Positions 31,518 to 41,107 of a stretch of DNA of 64,000 nucleotides are shown piece after piece. The notes under the pieces were generated by a model. It was not told where the DNA came from, did not search any database, and saw only the letters and a program-made list of their open reading frames with translations. Numbering within the stretch: position 1 is the first letter of the stretch; each line of letters opens with the position of its first letter. Both the position numbers and the translations under genes were made by a program. Origin of the DNA: DATACQ01 sp036555515 (GTDB taxonomy: Bacteria > Desulfobacterota > Binatia > UBA9968). The stretch spans positions 1 to 64,000 of the forward strand of contig DATBLC010000221.1 of the NCBI GenBank assembly GCA_036555515.1, read 5' to 3'.

Positions 31518-32948
31518 TTATTTGAAAACCTCTTTCCATTTTTGTTTGATCTCATCCCGATAGGCGGGATCGATGGAATGAACCTTGGGAAACTTGTCGC
31601 GCCACGCAAAGGGCCGGCAGGCATCGAGAATCGCCCGCGAGTTGACGAAATCGCCGGCCGCTCTTTTCTCCGGAGAAAGCCGCGGATCGATCGGACTGCT
31701 CCAACAATTCGCGGCGATCTCGATGCTGGTTTGAGGATCGCAGCGGGTGCATACCGCCCACATGACGTCGGCCATGTTCGCCGGATCGATGTCGTCGTCG
31801 ACGAGCACGACAAAGCGGCCGAGATATCCACCCTCTCTTGCGCCCAGGGCAATGTGTGCGGCTTGCCTGGCGTGGCCGCCATAGCGTTGTTTCAGCGAAA
31901 TCACCTGGAAAAATCGCATTCCCCATTCGGCAAGCCAAACGCCTTTGATGTCGGTGATGCCCGCCTGTTCGATTTCGTTCCACAGGCCCGCGGCGCAAAA
32001 AACCAAAAACAGATAACTGGACAAAGGATAGCTCTTGAAATCGGGCAGGACCGTAAGAATTGGATCGTTTCGGTGATAAACTGCTTTGACGCGAATGAGC
32101 GGAGAAGGACGCGTGCCGGAGGCGTAGTAGCCGGTCCACTCGCCGAAAGGACCTTCCATTGCCGATTCCTCTTCCGGCGGGGGGATTTCACCTTCCAGAA
32201 CGATGTCCGCCGATGCCGGAATCGGCAGCCCGGTCATTTCCCCCTTGATCACGCTAACCGGATATTTCTGAATGTGCCCGGCATAATCATATTCGGACAT
32301 GCCCCAGGGTAAACCGAGGCCCGCCACGGCGAATAAAACCGGATCGATGCCGCACACCAGCGCGACTGGGCAGCTCTTGCCTTTTTCCCAATACCTCTGC
32401 GCGATCAAACGGGTCTGCTTGCCTGGTGAGATGTAAAGCGAAACCCGACGCTCATCGAGGATTTGCACCCGGGCCGTTCCCAAGTTAATCCATCCCGCCT
32501 CAGGGTCCCTGGTGATGACCGCGTCGGCCGTTCCCAGGTATCTGCCGCCGTCTTCACGATGCAGTTTCGGCGCCGGGAAGCGTAGCACGTTCGCTTCCTT
32601 GCCGGTCAAGAAATTTTCCTGGATGGGTCCGGCGTCCTGGATAACCGGCGGCAGCGGCGTGACCGATTTCAGAATGTCTTTCACGGCGCGGACGAGTTCG
32701 ACGCCTCTCAGATGGGTCGGCAAGCCAAGCGACAACGCGGTCCGCGACTGGGTTTGAAACATGTTGGTCAAGACACGAAACCCGCGCGGGTAATCCTTTA
32801 TATCTTGGAAGAGCAGCGCCGGGGGATTTGGTTCTGCTCCGGAAATTTCCGTAATCGCCCCGACTTCCAAATTCCAATCGGCGTTGCGGACGATTTTGAG
32901 CTCGCCGAGTTTTTCCGTTCCGCTTAAAAAATCCCTCAAGTCAGCCAT
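31518..32948 (-). CDS. UbiD-family (de)carboxylase
   Basis: A 476-residue UbiD-family protein, start at 32948 (MADLRDFLSG) after GAGGAAGGCGGCGAG. Landmarks: NLGTARVQILDERRVSLYISPGKQTR in the N-terminal half, EGPFGEWTGYYASGTR carrying the conserved Glu/Arg region and FVVLVDDDIDPANMADVMWA near the C-terminus. Sequence differs markedly from the neighbouring UbiD protein, so the two likely have different substrates or form a heteromeric decarboxylase, as some aromatic-acid UbiD systems do. UbiX is absent here. Confidence 0.92.
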   Translation of the reverse strand: MADLRDFLSGTEKLGELKIVRNADWNLEVGAITEISGAEPNPPALLFQDIKDYPRGFRVLTNMFQTQSRTALSLGLPTHLRGVELVRAVKDILKSVTPLPPVIQDAGPIQENFLTGKEANVLRFPAPKLHREDGGRYLGTADAVITRDPEAGWINLGTARVQILDERRVSLYISPGKQTRLIAQRYWEKGKSCPVALVCGIDPVLFAVAGLGLPWGMSEYDYAGHIQKYPVSVIKGEMTGLPIPASADIVLEGEIPPPEEESAMEGPFGEWTGYYASGTRPSPLIRVKAVYHRNDPILTVLPDFKSYPLSSYLFLVFCAAGLWNEIEQAGITDIKGVWLAEWGMRFFQVISLKQRYGGHARQAAHIALGAREGGYLGRFVVLVDDDIDPANMADVMWAVCTRCDPQTSIEIAANCWSSPIDPRLSPEKRAAGDFVNSRAILDACRPFAWRDKFPKVHSIDPAYRDEIKQKWKEVFK

Positions 32949-33059
32949 ACTCGCCGCCTTCCTCAGAACTACCAAAATTTAGTTTCAAGTGTTCTTTCTG
33001 TCATTCTCACGAAGCGTAGCGGAATAAAGAATCTCGGCCGCGACCTTTCGCTTGGCCAG

Positions 33060-33205
33060 ACTGTGTGAAAACTCTTTAGGAGCCCTTCGACGAAGCTGCG
33101 AACGGCTAATGCTTGATTTGTTTGTAATCTCTGACATCCGTTCGGGGCGAGCGAGCCTGCTCTGAGCGACGCCGAAGGGGACCATGAACGGAGTTTTCAC
33201 ACAAT
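33060..33205. repeat. Family A repeat, copy 5 (variant ends)
   Basis: CTGTGTGAAAACTC at 33061 and GAGTTTTCACACA near 33191 are terminal inverted repeats. The interior carries GGAGCCCTTCGACGAAGC and CATCCGTTCGGGG words of the A type. Its ends differ from those of copies 1 and 6. Confidence 0.6.
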
Positions 33206-33251
33206 CTGTGACTCAGGATGACAAAAGCCGCGTGGCAATGCATTACAGATT

Positions 33252-33494
33252 AACCTGGATTCCGCAGTTGAACCGACGAACCCACGAGGGCAGTGTGGAA
33301 TCCTGGAGGAGCGAAGGCGTCCGACGCTGAAATTTCAGAGCATTCTGCACTTCGGCACTTCGTTGCTAAAAGGCTCAACCCGCCATCACGGCACCACTGC
33401 ACGCTGTCTGCTTAGAAGCACTAACGCACCGACTTCGCGACGGAAGGGTTCCACATTGCCCTTCTCCGTCGAACCCAACTGCGGAATTCGGGAT
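33252..33494. repeat. Family B element, copy 3
   Basis: The left end CCTGGATTCCGCAGTTG and right end AACTGCGGAATTCGGG are inverted repeats; interior words GGAGCGAAGGCGTCC and GACGGAAGGGTTCC match other copies. It ends about 12 bases from the stop codon of the binding-protein gene at 33506. Together with the A copy at 33060 it explains most of the gap 32949-33505. Confidence 0.7.
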
Positions 33495-33505
33495 AAACAA
33501 ACCCC

Positions 33506-34492
33506 TCAACCTTTGATAATTTCTCTCAGCAGTCGAAAGTCATACATTTTTTGCTCGGCCTGCTGCCGCGTAATGTTCTGCAACTCGGATTTCGGGAGCA
33601 TTAACCGGGAGATCTCGAAATCGTCGATGAGGGAGCGCTCCGATGGCACACCGTCCTTGGTCATGATGCCGAAATAGAAATCATAGGTCTGCTTGGCCAC
33701 CTCGGGCTCCATCTTTGTCACGCGATTGAGGGCGGCGATGCTCTCGCCGTCGTTCTTCTTGTCGAGAAAAAACCGCAGCCCTTTGACCGTCGCCCTGAGG
33801 AAGCGCGTGACTAGCTCGGTTTGTTGTTGGATCAGCTTCTCCGAAGTCACCAGACCCGACATCGGCATTTGAATGGCATCGCCGACATAAGCCAGGCGCA
33901 CCATTCCCATCTTTTCCGCGGCGTTGGTAAAGGGCGGCCGGATCAAGCCGGCCTCCACCGACCCACCTGCGAGCGCGGCCCAGATATCTCCGGCCGATAA
34001 AATTCGCACGTCCTTGTCCGGATCAAGACTGAGGCTCTGCACCACCTTGCGCGTAGCATAATAAGTCGTCGACCCCACACCGGTCACGGCGATTCGCTTT
34101 CCTTTTAAGTCCTGGGCGCTGCGCACGCCGAGGTCTGGACGGCCGTATAAAAAATGGTAGGGCTTGTCGCAGTACACCATGATCGCCCTGATAGTCATAC
34201 CGGAGAGCGCGGCCCGGACGCCGGTACCGAGGGCGAGCGTGAAATGGACCGATCCCGCCTGCAATGCCTGGGACGCGGTCACGCCGCCGCGGATGTAGAG
34301 ATCCTTGACCTGAAAACCCTCGTCGCGATAAAAACCTTTTTCCCGGGCAATGTAGTATGGGATATCGCCAAAGGTCAGCGCCGGGTGGGCAACGAGCACC
34401 TCCTCAGCGAAAAGATTTCCCGGAAAAACACCGGCCGACAGAGCAACAACTAAAGCCAGCGTCACAATCCGAAGTTTTCTATCCGTCGCCAT
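33506..34492 (-). CDS. NMT1-type ABC substrate-binding protein
   Basis: About 328 residues. The start is placed at 34492 (MATDRKLRIVTL), preceded by GGAGATCACC; 24 further codons upstream are unsupported. The signal peptide core is LALVVALSAGVFP with cleavage near FAEE. Mature landmarks: HPALTFGDIPYYIAREKGFY, YIRGGVTASQAL and LKGKRIAVTGVGSTTYYA. The LLM oxidoreductase gene is immediately upstream (about 90 bases), same strand, so a shared transcript is likely. Confidence 0.9.
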   Translation of the reverse strand: MATDRKLRIVTLALVVALSAGVFPGNLFAEEVLVAHPALTFGDIPYYIAREKGFYRDEGFQVKDLYIRGGVTASQALQAGSVHFTLALGTGVRAALSGMTIRAIMVYCDKPYHFLYGRPDLGVRSAQDLKGKRIAVTGVGSTTYYATRKVVQSLSLDPDKDVRILSAGDIWAALAGGSVEAGLIRPPFTNAAEKMGMVRLAYVGDAIQMPMSGLVTSEKLIQQQTELVTRFLRATVKGLRFFLDKKNDGESIAALNRVTKMEPEVAKQTYDFYFGIMTKDGVPSERSLIDDFEISRLMLPKSELQNITRQQAEQKMYDFRLLREIIKG

Positions 34493-34584
34493 GGTGATCT
34501 CCATAAAAGTCTTAAACGACGCCATCCAAAACAGCGAATACGCTCCTTTGTGCCGCGGCGTCAAGCATTGTAAGCCTGGGCTAA

Positions 34585-35598
34585 CTATTTCAATTGCGCC
34601 ATCACTTCCCGGCTCCAGCGCCGGATGAACCCGAGCTTATCGTCGAAGTGAACATTGAGCCAGATTTTCTTCACGCCGGACCGGCCGATTCGCTCCAGCG
34701 TGGCGAGACATTGATCCGGTGTTCCTACGATGGCATAGCGGTCGGCGAGATAACCTTCCAAACCGCTCCGCCGCACCAGTGCCGCGTTAGTGGTTCCTTC
34801 CCCCGGCTTTTGGTGTTCTAGATAGTTGTAACCCCTGTGGATGCGATCGAGGATGTCCCTGTACTGCGGGGGCACATGCTTGTTCTGCTCCGGAAAGCGC
34901 GCCAAATGATTTGCCTTGGCGGCGAGCAACATGCGGATCACTGATAGGGCTTCCTCTCGGCTATTACCCACGTAGGCGCTTAAGGCCCACCAGACATCCA
35001 GTTCCTCGAGCTTTCGGCCCGATCGCCCGGCGCCGGCGGCGATGGCCGCATAGGCGTCGCGCACCACGTCATCTCCGACTCCGGTGCCGACGATCACGCC
35101 GTCGGCAAACTGACCCGCGAGCTCCAGAGTCTTCGGGCCGTGGCCCGCGATATAAATCGGGATATCCGCCTTCCCCCAGGTAATTTTAATCTCACTCCCC
35201 TGGTACGTCACGCTCTCGCCGCGCATCAAGCCGCGCAAGCAGGCGGTGAACTCACCCAGAACGGCGAGCTTCACGGGCTTGAGCCCGATATTAAACACCG
35301 CGCTGTCGCCCGTGCCCAGTCCGGCAAAAACTCTTCCCGGCGCCAATTCGTTCAATGTCAACAACGCGCTGGCCGTCACTGTTGGATGGCGCGTCAGGGC
35401 ATTGGTCACCCGCGGTCCTAATTGTATCGACCGGGTTGCTATTATTGCCGCGGCGCAACTGACATGAAGCTCGCGATAGATCGACTGTGAATCGACGACC
35501 CCGGCGCGCTTGAACCCCGCATCTTCCGAGGCGCGGCACCACTCGCTTAATTCTCCCGGGTGATTGGGAGCGAAACTGATGCCGAAAGACATTGCCAT
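34585..35598 (-). CDS. LLM-class (luciferase-like) flavin-dependent oxidoreductase
   Basis: About 337 residues. The start is put at 35598 (MAMSFGISFAPN), with AGGAGA ten bases before; an upstream ATG lies seven codons earlier. Bacterial-luciferase-like TIM-barrel landmarks: LGPRVTNALTRHPTVTASAL in the first third, RVFAGLGTGDSAVFNIG, IPIYIAGHGPKTLELAG and FADGVIVGTGVG. The sequence is closest in style to the F420-dependent methylenetetrahydromethanopterin-reductase-like group of this superfamily; whether the cofactor is FMN or F420 cannot be decided. Its neighbour is a binding protein, fitting uptake and oxidation of one compound. Confidence 0.88.
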   Translation of the reverse strand: MAMSFGISFAPNHPGELSEWCRASEDAGFKRAGVVDSQSIYRELHVSCAAAIIATRSIQLGPRVTNALTRHPTVTASALLTLNELAPGRVFAGLGTGDSAVFNIGLKPVKLAVLGEFTACLRGLMRGESVTYQGSEIKITWGKADIPIYIAGHGPKTLELAGQFADGVIVGTGVGDDVVRDAYAAIAAGAGRSGRKLEELDVWWALSAYVGNSREEALSVIRMLLAAKANHLARFPEQNKHVPPQYRDILDRIHRGYNYLEHQKPGEGTTNAALVRRSGLEGYLADRYAIVGTPDQCLATLERIGRSGVKKIWLNVHFDDKLGFIRRWSREVMAQLK

Positions 35599-35766
35599 GA
35601 TGATTTTCTCTCCTATCAAGCTGCTTAAAAGGCCTCATACGGACTGGAGTCTTGGAATGATTGAATGACAGAGCGATGGGTGCGAGACCCAATACTCCAA
35701 TACTCCGTTATTCCAACGCTCCGTTTCACTCGCGCGTTTGCCTCTGCAATCATTTCCAGCACCCTG

Positions 35767-37824
35767 CTAAATGAGTGACAACTCGTAATCGCCAAAGCGA
35801 TTCACCGAAAGTTCCCAGTGTGGCGGAACGACCACCGTCGTTGTCGGCTCCTCAATAATTGCCGGACCATGAATCTTCATTGGCGGACTCAGCTGGGCGC
35901 CGTCGAATACCTCTGCTTGAACTTTCAAGCCATCGAAAACCACCCCCCGGCTACGTTTGTCCGCCGCATTGCCGGCTCCTGTGGCGCGCTTTTCAGAAAA
36001 CGATGGCCGTTCAATTTGCCCAATGGCCGAAAGCCGCCAGTGCAGCGCCTCGGCCGGCTGGTCCGGCAGATTATAGCCATACAGCCGCTGGTGGTGCGCA
36101 TCGAAGGAGTGCTTCAGATCCGCAGGAGCGTCCGACAGATTGAAAGGAATCGTCAACTCATGGAACTGGCCAGCATATTTTAAATCGACGCCGTAACAAA
36201 GAACGATATCTTCCTTGCGCACCCCCTCATCCCGGAGTGTCTCTAACGCTTCGGCTTCCATCTCCTCGTACAACTGGTGAATTTTTTCGCGCCGCAACCT
36301 GGACAGTTCACCGGATAAATTTCGCACATAGTCGTGTTTGAGATCGGACAAAAGCATTCCGGCGGCGCAGAACACCGATGCCTCCCGCGGAACGAGCAGT
36401 TTTCGAATGCCCAACTCGCGCGCGATCGCCGCCGCATGAACCGCGCCGGCGCCGCCGGCGACGATCAAAACGCATTGGCGCGGATCGTAGCCTGCGCCAA
36501 TGGAGACGAGCCTGATGGCGTCAGCCATGGTGCTATTGACCAGCCGGTTTATTCCCTCCGCGGCGCGGACGGTGTCGATGCCCAGGGGTCTGGCGATGCG
36601 CTGGTCGATGCCCTTCAAAGCGGCTTCGAAATCGAGCCGGTACTTTCCGCCGAGAAAGTCTTCCGCGCCCAGGTAGCCTAACACTAGATCGGCGTCGGTG
36701 ACTGTGGGCTCGTTGCCGCCGCGACAGTAACAGATGGGGCCGGGAGTGGCTCCCGCGCTCGCCGGTCCCACATGCAGCACTCTGCCTTCATCGACGAACG
36801 CGATGCTGCCGCCGCCTGCCCCCACGGTGCGAATATCGAACACCGGAAAAGCCATGGCGTGTCCGCCCACCGAACCCTCGGTGGTAAAGTTCACCTGGCC
36901 ATCTTTGACGAACGAAACATCGAAGCTGGTTCCACCCATGTCCATGGTGATGAGATCTTTATACCCAGCCCGTTGGCCGCAGAAAATCCCGGCGACAGGT
37001 CCGCCTGCAGGTCCCGACAAAAGCGTCTTGCAGGCATGACGCGCCGCCATGACCGGCGCCATGACGCCGCCGTTCGATTGCATGATAAGAAGCCGGCCAT
37101 GAAAACCGGCGCTTTCCAGCCGCGCCGTCAGACGGTCAAGATAACGTGCCAGAATCGGTCCGACGTAGGCATTCAGTGCCGTTGTGCTGTGCCGCTCATA
37201 GGCGCGCAATTGCGGCAGCACCTGCGTAGACAACGAAACATACGCCTCGGGGAATTCCTCTTTGAGCAGCCGGGCCATTTCCTGTTCGTGGGTTGGATTC
37301 AAAAACGAGAAGAGAAAACTTACGGCCACCGATTCGATGCCGCTGCGTTTGAGAGTTCGAATGACTTCCCGCGCGCCGCCGCAGTCCAGAGCGGCAATCT
37401 CGCGCCCCGCGCAATCGACGCGCTCCGATACCGTATAGCTAAAATGGCGGGGCACCAGAGGAGTGGGTGGCGCGCACTTGGAATTGAATTGCTCTTCGCG
37501 CACCCCGCGCCGCATCAACAGAACGTCGCGAAATCCCTCGGTGGTTATGAAACCTGTCTTCGCGCCCCGGCCCGTAAGCACCGCGTTGGTGGTGATTGTC
37601 GTGCCATGAACGATGCGCAAGGCTTGCGTAAGAAGTTCCTCGAGGGAGAGCCCGGCGCGGTCCGCGAGCTTTTCAAGGCCGCTCAAAACTCCCTCTGAGG
37701 GATCTTCGGGCGTTGTAAAAGTTTTCTCTACGATCGTCCCGCCGCCGCCGCCCACCAGGATGCAATCGGTGAAGGTTCCGCCAACGTCGATACCGACTAA
37801 AAGGCTTCTATTCGATGGAGACAT
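35767..37824 (-). CDS. hyuA: Hydantoinase/oxoprolinase A-type subunit (HyuA family)
   Basis: About 685 residues. The start is set at 37824 (MSPSNRSLLVGIDVGG), because the 17 codons further upstream translate a family D repeat (FRISDFELRICDFA). Domains: hydantoinase A N-terminal (about 8-185, LLVGIDVGGTFTDCI), the central actin-like ATPase domain with ITMDMGGTSFDVSFV and VGAGGGSIAFVD, and the C-terminal barrel-like part ending VVVPPHWELSVNRFGDYE. These enzymes use ATP to open hydantoin- or oxoproline-like rings or to carboxylate ketones, together with a B subunit, which follows at 38054-39844 on the same strand. Confidence 0.92.
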   Translation of the reverse strand: MSPSNRSLLVGIDVGGTFTDCILVGGGGGTIVEKTFTTPEDPSEGVLSGLEKLADRAGLSLEELLTQALRIVHGTTITTNAVLTGRGAKTGFITTEGFRDVLLMRRGVREEQFNSKCAPPTPLVPRHFSYTVSERVDCAGREIAALDCGGAREVIRTLKRSGIESVAVSFLFSFLNPTHEQEMARLLKEEFPEAYVSLSTQVLPQLRAYERHSTTALNAYVGPILARYLDRLTARLESAGFHGRLLIMQSNGGVMAPVMAARHACKTLLSGPAGGPVAGIFCGQRAGYKDLITMDMGGTSFDVSFVKDGQVNFTTEGSVGGHAMAFPVFDIRTVGAGGGSIAFVDEGRVLHVGPASAGATPGPICYCRGGNEPTVTDADLVLGYLGAEDFLGGKYRLDFEAALKGIDQRIARPLGIDTVRAAEGINRLVNSTMADAIRLVSIGAGYDPRQCVLIVAGGAGAVHAAAIARELGIRKLLVPREASVFCAAGMLLSDLKHDYVRNLSGELSRLRREKIHQLYEEMEAEALETLRDEGVRKEDIVLCYGVDLKYAGQFHELTIPFNLSDAPADLKHSFDAHHQRLYGYNLPDQPAEALHWRLSAIGQIERPSFSEKRATGAGNAADKRSRGVVFDGLKVQAEVFDGAQLSPPMKIHGPAIIEEPTTTVVVPPHWELSVNRFGDYELSLI

Positions 37825-37828
37825 TGCG

Positions 37829-37945
37829 AAATCGCAAATTCGAAGCTCGAAATCCGAAATTCGAAACAATTTCAAATGGGTTAAAAATCACAATAATCCA
37901 AACCAGCCCGTTTCGGATTTCGATATTCCGATTTCGGATTTTGTT
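37829..37945. repeat. Family D repeat
   Basis: Words of the type ATTCGAAGCTCGAAATCCG and TTTCGGATTTCGATATTCCG occur in both orientations, giving fold-back potential. It overlaps the region upstream of hyuA and produces an artefactual N-terminal extension of the frame. Compare 29490. Confidence 0.55.
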
Positions 37946-37992
37946 TCGCTGGCATCCAGTGGTTCGACTCTGCCCACCGCCCTGAGTAAAAA

Positions 37993-38029
37993 GTTCAGAC
38001 GTTTTGAACGGCTTGAACGATTTGAACTC
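37993..38029. repeat. Family C repeat
   Basis: Four units (GTTCAGACG, TTTTGAACG, GCTTGAACG, ATTTGAAC) lie between the hyuA repeat region and the hyuB stop codon. Confidence 0.5.
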
Positions 38030-38053
38030 AGCGCGGCTTCGGCCGCGAGCGAG

Positions 38054-39844
38054 TTACCGTGCTGCTCGCAGCATGTTTGCCGGTTCGGTTTTTCTAAAGG
38101 CGCGTTCTTTGCGGGTCGCTTGCCAATCTATGATCAATTCCCCCTCTGTCGCACCCAGCACCACACCATAGTCTGCCCGCGCTTTTTCGACCGACACGAA
38201 GCCGTCGACAACGTCTTGCAAAACCCGCGCGGGATCGCGGTCCAAGGGTTCGCCAAATCCGCCGCCGCCCTGGGAAACTAATTCGAAGGTGTCTCCTTCG
38301 GCGATGGCATGAAAAGCGTTGACTTGGAGTTGCCTTGTGGTTCCATCGCGACCGACCACTTGCATGCTTGGCAAAGAGCCAGGCTGCCCGCCGAGCAAAC
38401 CGAAGGCACGCGTCTCTTCCAGCATGCCCGAGCCCACCGTCACGCATTGGATGTCGGGCGTCTCGACGCGCCAGCGCAACACGGCACCTGTCCCGCCGCG
38501 CCATTTCCCCGCCCCGCCCGTATCCGGGGCGTATTCGTATTGGAGCAATCTATATGGATACGCAACTTCAAAAATCTCCGGGTCCGTGGCGCGCGATCCG
38601 CCCATATTGCTGACCGGCCCGGTGTGGTTCCATCCGTCATAACCTTCGGTGGCGCCCGACCCGCCTTTGCAATTGTGATGCGTGCAAACAAACGACTTTC
38701 CCGCGCGCGGATTGAAGCCCGCCGTCATGGGCGCGCAGCGCCGGCCCCATCCCGCTTGCGATTTGGCCGGCACTGCTTGCGCGAGAGCTATCCAGATGGC
38801 ATCGGCGATGGCGGCGCAGGTGAGCAGCGTGGATGCCGTTGTTGGCGCCGGCGCGCGGCAATTAACCACGGAGCTTTCCGGCGCGAGAATGCTGATCAGG
38901 CTGAGTGAGCCGGCGTTTATAGGAATATCCGCGCCGATGCAGGCGAAAAGCGCTTGAAAACAAACCGACGCCGTGTTGGCCAAAGGACTGTTGACATAGC
39001 CCCGTGTCTGGGGGCCCGAGCGGGAAAAATCGAAAGTCAGTTTCTCTCCCTCTACTTTAATGTCGACGCGGACATTGACCGCCTTGTTCATTTCGATACC
39101 GTCGTTGTCGAGACCGCGCTCGCCCGCATAAACTCCATCCGGGATCGCCTTGATCGCCGCGGCCATTTTTCTTTCCGTGGCCTCCAAATAGAAACGGATG
39201 GCTTCTTCTATCGTCGCCGCGCCGTAACGCTCGAGCATCTCGACAAGCGCTTGTTCTCCTCTCGTGGTCGCGCCGATCTGACAATGAAGATCGCCTTCGA
39301 CGAGATGCCGGCTTTTGACGTTAAGAAGAATGAGATCCCAGATGTCGCTCTGGTATTTACCCTTGGCGTAGAGCTTGACGGCGGGCAGGCGCAATCCCTC
39401 TTCCCAAACTGTCTTGGCCGCCGGATTATAGCCGGCCACGCCGGCTCCTCCCAGGTCGGCCTGATGTCCCTTGGTCACTGACCAGAAGGCAAGCCGCCCT
39501 TGGTAAAAAACCGGTCTGGCGATCGTGACGTCGGGAAGATGGCTGTTACCATCGTATGGGTCATTGGCGACAATCACGTCGCCGGCATGGAGTTTCTGGT
39601 CTTGATACTTTCTCAGGATCGCTTCCATGGCGAACGGAATCGCGCCAAGAAGCACCGGAATATATGAAGTTTGAGCGACCAGCCGCCCCTCGGCATCGAA
39701 GATTGCCGTCACGAAGTCGCGCGACTCGCTAAAGATCGGCGAACGCGAGGTGAGCAGCATGATCTGTCCCATCTCTTTTGTTATCGCGGTGAGGCGATTG
39801 GCGATGACCGCCACGGTTATCGGATCAATTTGAGTGGAATTCAT
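38054..39844 (-). CDS. hyuB: Hydantoinase/oxoprolinase B-type subunit (HyuB family)
   Basis: A 596-residue hydantoinase B-family protein. Landmarks: DPITVAVIANRLTAITKEMG at the start, HAGDVIVANDPYDGNSHLPD near residue 90, FWSVTKGHQADLGG, RSGPQTRGYVNSPLANTA in the middle and GGTGAVLRWRVETPD with GGQPGSLPS towards the end. It forms the catalytic complex with HyuA, its downstream partner on the same strand (about 230 bases of repeats between). No clear SD sequence precedes the ATG. The reaction may be hydantoin, N-methylhydantoin or oxoproline hydrolysis or acetone-type carboxylation; this cannot be decided here. Confidence 0.92.
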   Translation of the reverse strand: MNSTQIDPITVAVIANRLTAITKEMGQIMLLTSRSPIFSESRDFVTAIFDAEGRLVAQTSYIPVLLGAIPFAMEAILRKYQDQKLHAGDVIVANDPYDGNSHLPDVTIARPVFYQGRLAFWSVTKGHQADLGGAGVAGYNPAAKTVWEEGLRLPAVKLYAKGKYQSDIWDLILLNVKSRHLVEGDLHCQIGATTRGEQALVEMLERYGAATIEEAIRFYLEATERKMAAAIKAIPDGVYAGERGLDNDGIEMNKAVNVRVDIKVEGEKLTFDFSRSGPQTRGYVNSPLANTASVCFQALFACIGADIPINAGSLSLISILAPESSVVNCRAPAPTTASTLLTCAAIADAIWIALAQAVPAKSQAGWGRRCAPMTAGFNPRAGKSFVCTHHNCKGGSGATEGYDGWNHTGPVSNMGGSRATDPEIFEVAYPYRLLQYEYAPDTGGAGKWRGGTGAVLRWRVETPDIQCVTVGSGMLEETRAFGLLGGQPGSLPSMQVVGRDGTTRQLQVNAFHAIAEGDTFELVSQGGGGFGEPLDRDPARVLQDVVDGFVSVEKARADYGVVLGATEGELIIDWQATRKERAFRKTEPANMLRAAR

Positions 39845-40012
39845 ATTGCCACTGCCATGTAACTGAGGCTGGCCGATCCTGTCAAGAACGAAGGTATTTT
39901 ATCCGCCTTGGAAAGTACAACGCGATTTTTCTCTTTATTTCGTTAACCGGGGTTGATATGGAGTCCAGTGGTTGCGCGAGTGTCGGTTCTCATCCAGAAA
40001 GAGGTGTCTACC

Positions 40013-40996
40013 ATGCTACGCCAAAAAAACGCAAAAAATCTGCCGTCGCTCGCGTTCTTATTCGCAGGAATTCTTAGCGTTGCATGGACGGTTGACGCTC
40101 ATGGGGCCGCGCCCCGGCCGCTCAGGATCGCCTACCTGAGCAATTCGGTCACGATGGCATCGCTCTGGATGGCCAAGGAGACCGGCGCCATCGCGAGAGA
40201 AGGACTGGACGTCGAAATACTTTCGATGACCGCGAGCGTGGCCATACCTGCGCTGATCGCCAACGAAATCGATGCCGTGCAGGTCTCCGGCGCGCCGGTG
40301 CTGACGGCGTCACTGCGCGGCCACGATGTCGTCTTCGTCGCGGGTTTACTCAATACCATGATCTGGAATTTTTATGCCAGGCCGGAAATCGCAAACGTCG
40401 AAGGGCTACGAGGCAAAGTCATCGGCACCGACCGGCCCGCCACGCCCATCGCCTACGGCACGCTGGTGGCCTTGAAAAAGCTCGGCCTTGCGCCCAAAGA
40501 CGTGCAACTGTTTCCCGTCGGCAGCAGCACTTACGTGATAGCCGCGCTGCACGCGGGTCAAGTCATGGGAGGAGTTGCCAGCCCGCCGGCTAATTTTCAA
40601 TTGGAAAAGATGGGATTTCGCCAGTTAACGAGTCTATTGGACGTGCCCTATCAAAACGTCGGGATCGTCATCCGGCGCAGCCGTTTCGATGAGTTAAAAG
40701 ACCGCCTCATACCGTTATTGCGCGCCCTTAGAACGGGCATCGACCGCTACTATAGCGACAAGAGCTTCACCATCAAAGTCATTTCGAAATACAACAAGGA
40801 AACCGATCCTGACGCGCTCGACAAATCCTACGAGTTTTATCGCCGCGCCGGTTTCAGGCGCGAGCTGGTAATTTCCGAGAGCGGTGTGCAGGGGATTTTG
40901 GACTTTTTGTCGGAGACGATTCCCGAGGCCAAGAAAGCCAAACCGTCGCAGTTCTTCGATGACCGTTTGGTGAAACAGGTGGACGGAGTAAAATAA
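40013..40996 (+). CDS. NMT1-type ABC substrate-binding protein
   Basis: About 327 residues. The start at 40013 (MLRQKNAKN) follows AGAGGTGTCTACC; a start at 39953 is unsupported. The signal peptide core is SLAFLFAGILSVAW with cleavage near AHGAA. Mature landmarks: LRIAYLSNSVTMASLWMAKE, NEIDAVQVSGAPVLTASLRG and LRGKVIGTDRPATPIAYG. It is followed on the same strand by an amidohydrolase at 41108 with only a family C repeat between, another capture-and-hydrolyse pair. Confidence 0.9.
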   Translation: MLRQKNAKNLPSLAFLFAGILSVAWTVDAHGAAPRPLRIAYLSNSVTMASLWMAKETGAIAREGLDVEILSMTASVAIPALIANEIDAVQVSGAPVLTASLRGHDVVFVAGLLNTMIWNFYARPEIANVEGLRGKVIGTDRPATPIAYGTLVALKKLGLAPKDVQLFPVGSSTYVIAALHAGQVMGGVASPPANFQLEKMGFRQLTSLLDVPYQNVGIVIRRSRFDELKDRLIPLLRALRTGIDRYYSDKSFTIKVISKYNKETDPDALDKSYEFYRRAGFRRELVISESGVQGILDFLSETIPEAKKAKPSQFFDDRLVKQVDGVK

Positions 40997-41006
40997 ACCA
41001 AGAGAA

Positions 41007-41079
41007 GTTCCAACCGTTCCAATAGTTCCAGTCGTTCCAAACGTTTTGAACGACCTGAACGGCTTTAACGTTTTGAACC
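41007..41079. repeat. Family C inverted array
   Basis: Forward units (TTCCAACCG, TTCCAATAG, TTCCAGTCG, TTCCAAACG) are followed by reverse ones (TTTTGAACG, ACCTGAACG, TTTTGAACCC). The two halves can pair. It is the spacer between a binding-protein gene and its amidohydrolase partner. Confidence 0.6.
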
Positions 41080-41107
41080 CAACCCAGCCGAAAAAAGGAG
41101 TATAGCC

